From the NCBI GenBank assembly GCA_009733715.1, contig WMKJ01000043.1, forward strand, positions 38,331 to 102,330: a DNA stretch of 64,000 bases, written 5' to 3'. The stretch is from Herpomyces periplanetae. Its lineage: Eukaryota > Ascomycota > Laboulbeniomycetes > Herpomycetales > Herpomycetaceae. How positions within the stretch are numbered: the stretch's first letter is position 1; every line of letters begins with the position of its first letter. The position numbers and the translations under genes are program-made. The notes beneath the pieces are model-generated. The model saw only the letters and a program-made list of their open reading frames with translations. It was not told the origin of the DNA and did no database searches. Shown here piece after piece: positions 13,001 to 22,000 of the stretch.

Positions 13001-16000
13001 CATCACCATCATCACCACAATACATCTCGTTTCTTCAAACTCTCCAAAATCACCATACTCCCATCGCACGTGACTTTTGGCTGGATTATTGCGCCACATC
13101 AGAGTTCTGCTGCGCCACATTACCTCCTCTATCGGCATCGCCCTATACACCGTCACGTGGATTTGACGTCACACTTACGTGCGGAATTTCTTTTTCCCAA
13201 ATTGCCGAGTTTTGTCGAAAATTTGAAGCATCGCCAAAAGATATTTTCACGATGGTTTGGAGTTTGGTTTTATATTTAATTTGTGATAATGGAATTGATG
13301 ATGTGAAATCAAATGTTAAGGATATATTATTCGGAGTTACCCTGAGTGGTCGTCATAATTATACTCCAACTAATAATCTAATATTTCCTTGCTTAAACAC
13401 TCTACCATTTCGTATTCGAATTAATGATGAATTAACGGGTGCGCGTTTACTTCGTTCAATTCATGATATTTATATCAATATCATACCTTATGAACTGACA
13501 TCTTTACGTTTCATCAATCAAAGTTTACGCAATGCTGGTCGTTCTGAAGTAAACTTCAATTCAATATTACTCTTTCATCCTTTTACTAATATTGAGTATA
13601 GCTTTGGTAATATTGAAGCGAATTTAGGGTCCATGAATTTTCCAATTATTTTTGAAATATTCCCCGATTCTACTCGTGACACTTTGACCATGAAGTTAAA
13701 TCATTATACTACTCTGTCAAATCATCAAAATCTAATATCACCTGCCGATGCTACTGAATTATTACATTTGGCCAATTTACTTCTTTTACGTCTTACCTTA
13801 TCCTGGAATTCTCCAATATACACCATCTTTTCCACCTTGAATACATTAAACCATTCTTCAATTCATTCAATTGATCTTCCAATACGTTCTTCTCCTCATT
13901 CTAAGCCTTGGCTATTACAACAATTCGATCAGGTCTCTTCGGATTCAATTGCTCTAGAATACTTGTCTAATCATCATTCAATCGTTTCCCTTACTTACTC
14001 TCAACTGGATAAACTTTCAAACTCTCTAGCTCATTCAATCATCACAAAAAATTGTTCAGCTTGCTCATCCATAATAATCCACACTGAAAAGTCACCGGAA
14101 TTTTACATTTCCATACTTACGGCCCTAAAGATTTCTTTTCCGTTCACTGTTATTCCCGTCAATTGGCCAGATATTCGTAAAAAGCTTGCCGTTCAACTCT
14201 TATCTCCCCAGTTTATTATATGTTCTAAAAACCTTTCAATTCTCAATTGGGCTCCTCCCGACATTCATATCATTTACCCTTCTCTCCATCAAACTCTTGA
14301 CTCTTTTATTCCCCCCATTAACCCTTCAGTTCCTTCTATAGCTTACCGAATCTTCACATCTGGTTCAACCGGTACCCCCAAACTTATACAAATTTCCCAT
14401 GATAATATCCACTCTGCCATAACCAACGCTCAAAATAATTTACCTTGGAAAATCACCTCTCGCATCCTTCAATTCGCTGCCCCTGCTTTCGATATGTGTT
14501 ACTTTGATTGTTTCTTCGCTTGGGCTAGTGGTATCACCCTTTGTGCTGCTGCTCCTGAATTACTTCAGGATGACTTAACAAATGTCATCTTATCCTTGAA
14601 ACCCGATATTCTTGATCTCATCCCGTCTGTGGCCGTTCATTTGTCTCCCGATACACTTCCGTCCGTTAAATGCCTCATTTGTATAGGTGAACCTTTACGT
14701 CGTGAAATAGTCAATAAATGGTCCACTCGATGCTATAACGCTTATGGTCCCGCTGAAGCAACATTCTTATGCTCAATTCAACAGATGTCCCCCTCTTTAC
14801 GCCATCAAATTATCGGATGTCCTTTCACCGGTACAATTTTCTGTGTTACAAAACCTAAATCTACAATTATTTTACCCTGTTACGCCGTGGGTGAATTGTG
14901 CATCGCAAGCCCTCAACTTGCAACTGGTTATTATGATAATCCAGCTCAGTCCGCTCGCTATTTTTTTCATCTCAACTCTCTAGTCTTCTTTCGTACTGGC
15001 GATCTTGTTCGTCAACTCTCTTCCAATATTTTTGAATTTATTCGCCGTTGCGACGACCAAGTTAAATTGAACGGTTATCGTATCGAACTAGAAGAAGTTA
15101 ACTCGGTTTTACGCACCTCCACCTTTGTTAACGATGCAGTCAGTTTACTTGTTGGTACACCAGCTAGACTAGTTACTTTTGTAATCTCAAATGTAACTTT
15201 TTCGCCCACTCTAGTTGGACAACTCATCCGTTATGCTCAACTTCGACTACCTCCTTACATGGTTCCCACTACAATATTAGATATTCCATGCATACCATGC
15301 TTGTCAAGCGGTAAAATTGACCGTGCTGCCTTACACCGAATATTCGATCAACGTCATCATTCTATTCCTGAACCAATTCAACCTTCACCAACCTCCCATG
15401 AATCCAAATTATGTGAAGCGTTATCACTCTTTACCAACGTTGATAAATCTCGTATTTCACCGAATATGTCTATCTATAATCTGGGAATTGATAGTATCAC
15501 TGCAGCTCCATTAGCACGTCATCTTCGCAACCTTGGTTACAACATAACTACCCTCAATTTACTTACCCATCCTACAATCAACAGTTTAGCCTCCTTTCTC
15601 CAATCATCATCCCAATCAACTTCTTCATCTTTCAACTTTTCGGATTTCCGAGACCAATTTTCCGCTCAAATTTACGCTGACCTTCCAGATCTACCACCAT
15701 CTACCATCATTTATCCTTGCACATCAACCCAAGTTGGCCTTCTTACTAGTACCGTTCAGTCTGCAGGTACCAATTACATTGCTCACTTCAATTATGAGTT
15801 ACCATTGCAAACTGATTGCGCTCGTTTGATCACTGCTTGGAATTCCCTGGTCACTTCAATGGAAATTCTTCGCACTGGATTTTATCATATTGGTCTTCCA
15901 AATTCTGAATATGCTATGCTTGTTTATCCATCACTTGATCTTACCCATCACTTATCTTCCAAATTTAATGATACTGATACAGACATCCATTTTCATCCGG

Positions 16001-19000
16001 CAAATTTCCTTGATCATCTTGAACGTCCTCCCTGGCATGTCATCATTCAATCCACTCTGATTCATGTTAATATGCATTTATTCATTCACCATGCCCTCTT
16101 CGATCAAACTAGCTTGAACATGCTCCTTCACGATCTTCATCATCTGTACAAACGCATCTCGGAATCTTGTTCACGTCCCAGTTTGTACAACATTCTCAAT
16201 GACATTCTTGTGAACGCAGACGACTTACTTGATCCCCAGAAATTTTGGAATTCTCGTACTACTTGTCTAACATCCTTTCCTTCTCTTTCACCCGCCACTG
16301 TTCCTGAATCCACCATTGCTACTACAAGTTACCCTTGTCCCTTAAAATATACGCATTTATCTGCCGCCTGCAGTAAACTTGGTATTACGCTTCATATTGC
16401 TGCTCAAGTTGCTTGGGCTAAAATTTTGTCTGCGTACACTACTCATATTAATGTTGCTTTCTATATTATACTATCTGGTCGTTATACGGATAATTTACTT
16501 TCAGCTGCCTTTCCGTGTTTCGTCACAATACCATTTGATATCTCTTTAGATAAATCCGATTCATGTTTACTGGCTGATGCTCTTGAATTCAATGTCTCCG
16601 TTCGTCGATTACCTTGCGTTAGTTTGGCTGATATTCTACGCTGGCGTGGCCAAACCGGTGTCAATCTCAATCAGTCTACCCTTCTCCACCTTAACGTTCC
16701 CGCTAGTGATCCTCATAACGTAACTCTACCGTCTGATTGGACTCTAGCTTCTAATCATGTATCAACTGAGTTTGCCGTGTCTATTCAATTAAGTATCGAA
16801 TCAGAAGATACTCTGGTGATCACCCTTACCCACACGACACATTTACTTCCTGTTCCTCAAGCTCAACTTTTGCTCGAGCAATTCTCCCATACTCTTCTTA
16901 CCCTACTTGCCGTCAACCCCAAAAACTTTGATAATCCGTTTGATATTTCATCCCACTTACTCTTTTCCATCACTCCCCCTCAAACCTCAAATATTCCATG
17001 TCAATACGGTCTCATTCATCAATTTGTCGAAGCTCGTGCTGCTGAAACACCTCACTTAGTTGCTCTGGAATTTGTATATTCAAGCCATTCCATGTCATGG
17101 ACCTTTTCACAACTTAATACTCACGGTACAATTGTCCAAAATTTTCTACAGTCCCATTCTGCTTTTCCCCGTGATATTATTGCTGTTTGTTTCGAAAAGG
17201 TTCCCGTGGCTTATTTTGCTGTTCTTGGAATTCTCAAAGCTGGTTGTGCCTATGTTGCTCTCGATCCCGCGGCACCACACTCTCGCAAGGTTCTCATCCT
17301 GCGTGATGCTGGTATACGTATCCTTCTCACTACCCGCAACCTCATTTTTAGTATATGTGGTAACTCTGATATTGACGACATTGCTGTTTTTGCCGTTGAC
17401 GAAATAGATTTCACCATTAATCCCAAGCTAAAGAATAACAACTTAAATATTAATACCGATGATACCATGTACTGCCTGTACACATCAGGAACAACCGGTG
17501 TGCCAAAGGGTTGTCAAATCAGTCATGCCAATTGCATCCAGGCTATTCTTGCATTTCAACGATTATTTACCTCACGCTGGAGTTCCTCAGGTCGCTTTCT
17601 TCAGTTTGCTGCATTTCATTTCGATGTATCCGTTATGGAAATGTTTTACACTTGGTCCGTTGGAATGTGTGTGGTAGCAGCTGCTCGGGAAGAGATTTTG
17701 GACGATTTACCTGAATTCTTAAATCGATCACGTATTTCTCATGTTGATCTGACACCCAGTTTAGCCCATTTAATTCAACCAGATTCCCTCCCGCTGTTAC
17801 GTCAAGGTATATTAATTTCAGGTGGAGAAATGCTCAAATCAGATATTCTTCAAGCATGGGCTCATTCTGGAGCACTTTACAATGCATATGGTCCGACTGA
17901 GACTACTATCGGGGTTACTATGCTCCCCAACGTTCCCATCAATGCTAAACCCACCAATATTGGTCGCCAATTTGATAATGTCGGTACCCTCATACTACAA
18001 TCAGATTCAACTTCTCCCGTGCTTCGGGGTGCCGTTGGTGAACTTTGTATCTATGGTCCACTAGTAGGTAAAGGATATATTAACCGTCCGGATCTTAATT
18101 TCAAAAAATTCATTGATATTAATCCTGATTTTGGCCCTATTTACCGCACCGGTGACTTGGTTCGAATCTATCATGATAATACATTTGAGTTTATTGGTCG
18201 TCAAGATCAGCAAATAAAACTACACGGTCAGCGTCTTGAACTTTCCGAAGTCGAGCATGTCATTCATGACAGTACGAGTGCAATCTCTCATGTTGCATGT
18301 CTATTGCTTGATTCTGCCATTAATCCAAAGCCTACTATCGTTGCCTTTTTCGTTCCCAAACATCACTCCCAACCAACTGATCAGCCTATGTCACTTTGCA
18401 CTGATACTCTAAGCCTTTCCATCATCGATACAATGTTAGCCGCTTCCAAATACCGCCTCCCACCTTATATGATTCCAAGTTTATTTGTTCCTGTTACACA
18501 TTTTCCGTTAACATTGAATAATAAACTTAATGATAAGAGCCTCTCCTCATTCTATGCTGCACTATCAATCGATCAATTAACACTCTTGCGTACCCGTCGT
18601 TCGTCCTTCATTGATAAAGTTATCCCCAGTGCTAATTTCACTGCTTGTGAAGTTACTGTTATTAACGTCTTAAACACAATTCTTGCTGAACGAAAACTTT
18701 CATCAGTTCGTAACCTTTCACCCGACACAAATATCTTTTCACTTGGATTTGACTCAATTTCTGTTATTGAACTTTGCAAACGACTCAAGACAAACGACAT
18801 ACAAAATGTGTCCGTTGCCAATATCATGAAATATCCCACCATTCGTGAAATTGCAAACCTTCATGCAGAAATTCCTCAAACTATTGTTCGCACTCAAGCT
18901 GATATATCTTGTAATGAGTATATACAATACGCCATTACATGTTTAAATGTTAGTCCGTGCGAAATTGAATATGTTACACCGTGTACTCCGCTGCAAGAAG

Positions 19001-22000
19001 GCATGCTGTACGATTTACTTAGAGGATCTTCTGGCAGTAAATACTTTAGTAAATTTACTTACCGTTTGAATCGCAACGTTGATATATTTAAAATTAAGCA
19101 AGCCTGGACTCAAATTTATCAAGCTCTTCCTATTTTGCGCACTCGTTTTATAATTAAACCTACAGCTGGCATCTTGCAAGCAGCTCTTCGTCGCTCTGAA
19201 CTTCCTGACTGGCGTGAAGTTAATTGTGCAACTGACCATGCCATTAGAACTGCTATGACCCAAGAGTGGAATAATGTCTACAACTCGTTTTGTTGTAACC
19301 TGAAACCAACATGCAGCGTCATTGTGGGCATTTCTTCTAATAACTCATTTATTTGCTTCGCCATGTTTCACGGTATTTACGATGCTGATAGCATGGATTT
19401 ATTGGCTGAAAAACTCTGGCAAATTTACCATGGCAATTCCAATATCCAATTCGGACTACCTTTTCATCGTGCTCTGCTTTGTAGACGAACAAAATGTTTA
19501 CAAGAACAGCGTGATTATTGGCAATCTATTCTAACTGGGTTTGACTTCCCTGCAATTTCTGCCTTGAATACCCCTTTATCGAGCAATTCCTGTACTCGGA
19601 CACTTTCAAGAATTATTTCTGTTGATACATTGGAAAATTTGGCTCGTAAGCTACTTGTCACCAAGGTATCTGTGATACAGGCTTGCTGGATCGTCACAAT
19701 TGCCAAGTTATTCAACTGTGCCACTGGTCTAGTAATAGGTAACGTTGTATCAGGACGAAGTTTCGCTAATGCTCAAGCTCCACTCGATACTGTCATTGGA
19801 CCACTTTTCAATACCATCCCTCTGGCCATTCGTTTATCATCCAGTATGACATGGCATGATCTTATTTACCAATGTCATTGTGCCAACGTTGATGCCATAC
19901 CTTACCATTACACTGCACTACGTGACATAAAAAAATGGTGCAAAATTGCCAAAGACCGCACACTGTTTGACACACTGTTTGTATATCAGACATCCAAGTC
20001 CGCCCAGTCTTTCGGAGAACTATGGACTCGTGAATACGATGAACCTTGTTCAGCATATCCCTTGGCTTTGGAAGTTCAGGTTACACAAAATCAAGTTTGC
20101 TTTTCCATCATTCATTGGATTGATCAATATAATAATAGGCAAGCAGCAAATATTATGAAGCAGCTGCTAAAGTCAATACTGAAAGCTAGTGTTAACTTTG
20201 ATTTGACCATCTTCAGGTCAGACTATTGCGCCAAGTTAAACGTTAAGAATCATCTTGCTTCAAACCATTCCAATAGTGAAAGTGTATCAGAAATATCATT
20301 GACGGGTAATGTAGAAATTTTAGCGGAATGCATTGAACGTATCACTGGTATATCAATATCTCAATTGAAGGCATCGGACACACTTTTTGATATGGGAATT
20401 GATAGCATTGATTCTATTCGTTTGATATCCCTATTACATGAGAAAGGTATTTCGGTATCCTTAAGGAAACTTATTGGAATCGAGAATTTGGATGAACTGG
20501 CTCACTATGTGAATAGCTTGGACATTAATAAAATGGTTTTAATGAAGCATGATCCCGATGCAATCCCCCTTGATGAACTTACAAAAATCCGCCAGTTTGT
20601 CGAGCGAAAGTTGGGACGGCATGTTGAACTTGCGTTGCCTGCTACACCCTTCCAAGAGAGTATTTTACTGCAAACTTTACTCTCAAACGATACTAAGTAT
20701 ATTATCCATGAAGTGTACAGCGTTGCTGATAATGTGGATTTAACTAAGTTACGAAATTCCTGGCAGACTGTAATTGATAATTCGCCAATCTTACGCACAC
20801 GATTTCTTCCCATCGATCAAACGGATATACAGGCTAATTTCGCGCAAGTAGTGGAAAGCCAGTTTAGAGATGACGTGAGTCCGAGCATTAAGCAGATTTC
20901 GTGTCATGGAGAACTACCCGAATTTACGGATTTCATTAAGTCCATGTCCAATCATATTACTCATGAAATCAAAAACTCCGGAATTGCATTTCGCATTACA
21001 TTCTTTCATTCCATGGGGCAACCAATGTTCATGCTAAGCGCCTCTCATGCTGTATACGATGGTCATTCTCTACTCTTAATTCACAAAGACGTGCAACGCA
21101 CTTATACTTCTTTCTATATTCCTCGTCCAAGCTACAATGGCATTGTTGAGCGTATATACCGGGAAAGCAAAGAGCCAAATTTAGCATTCTGGAGATTCTA
21201 TTTGTCGGGTATCGATAAATGTATTTTGAAGGGAATAATACAACGAAAGAAATTGGCGCAACAATGTAGGACTAACAATCAATTTTGTCAGCATTCAACT
21301 AGTATTCTACTTGACCAGATTCAAAGATTTTGTCGTGAACATCAAATTAGCATGCAAAGTTTAACTCAAGCATGTATGGCCATTTATTTAGGTAGAGCCT
21401 GGGGGTGTTATAACGAGGTAATCCATGGAATAGTTATAGCTGGACGAAATAGTGCACAAGATTGGGAGACCATGTTTCCCATGATGCGCGTGTTAATACT
21501 GCGCAGTTTCTTCAAAGGATCGATCCATGAATTTTTACAAAGTGTGCATTGTACGTTGGAAGAAATATCTTGCTTGCCCGGTGATATTTCTATGAGTCAG
21601 TTAGCGCAAATAATTCGAGAAGATAATGACCAAATTTTTAAGGATGGCCTACCATTCGATAGCCTATTCATTTATCAAGGTACTGGTTTGCGTAGTGAGA
21701 AAGATGGGCTATATTCTTTACGAATTGCTGAATTTGGGCATGAAATTCCAATCGCTGCTGAAGCGCAAATTGATGGGAATAAATTATTTTGGCGTGCAAA
21801 ATGCAATGGTGCTTTGGCAGGTTATGGGTTAAGTATAGTTGAAGGCTTGGACGAGATCCTCAAGGAAATAATCACTAGCAATGACTTGGGAGGAGAAGGT
21901 ATCAAAACTTTAGTCGAGCGAGGTCAAAAATGGTTTGATATGGATTCAGTGAACGATTCTGACTTTGAAATTCATGAAATTTGTGACAGTAATGATGAAA

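Noticed and set aside
14744-18064. Several plus-strand frames inside the NRPS in shifted phase
   Set aside because: They are shadow frames of the continuous NRPS reading frame, created by its pyrimidine-rich composition.
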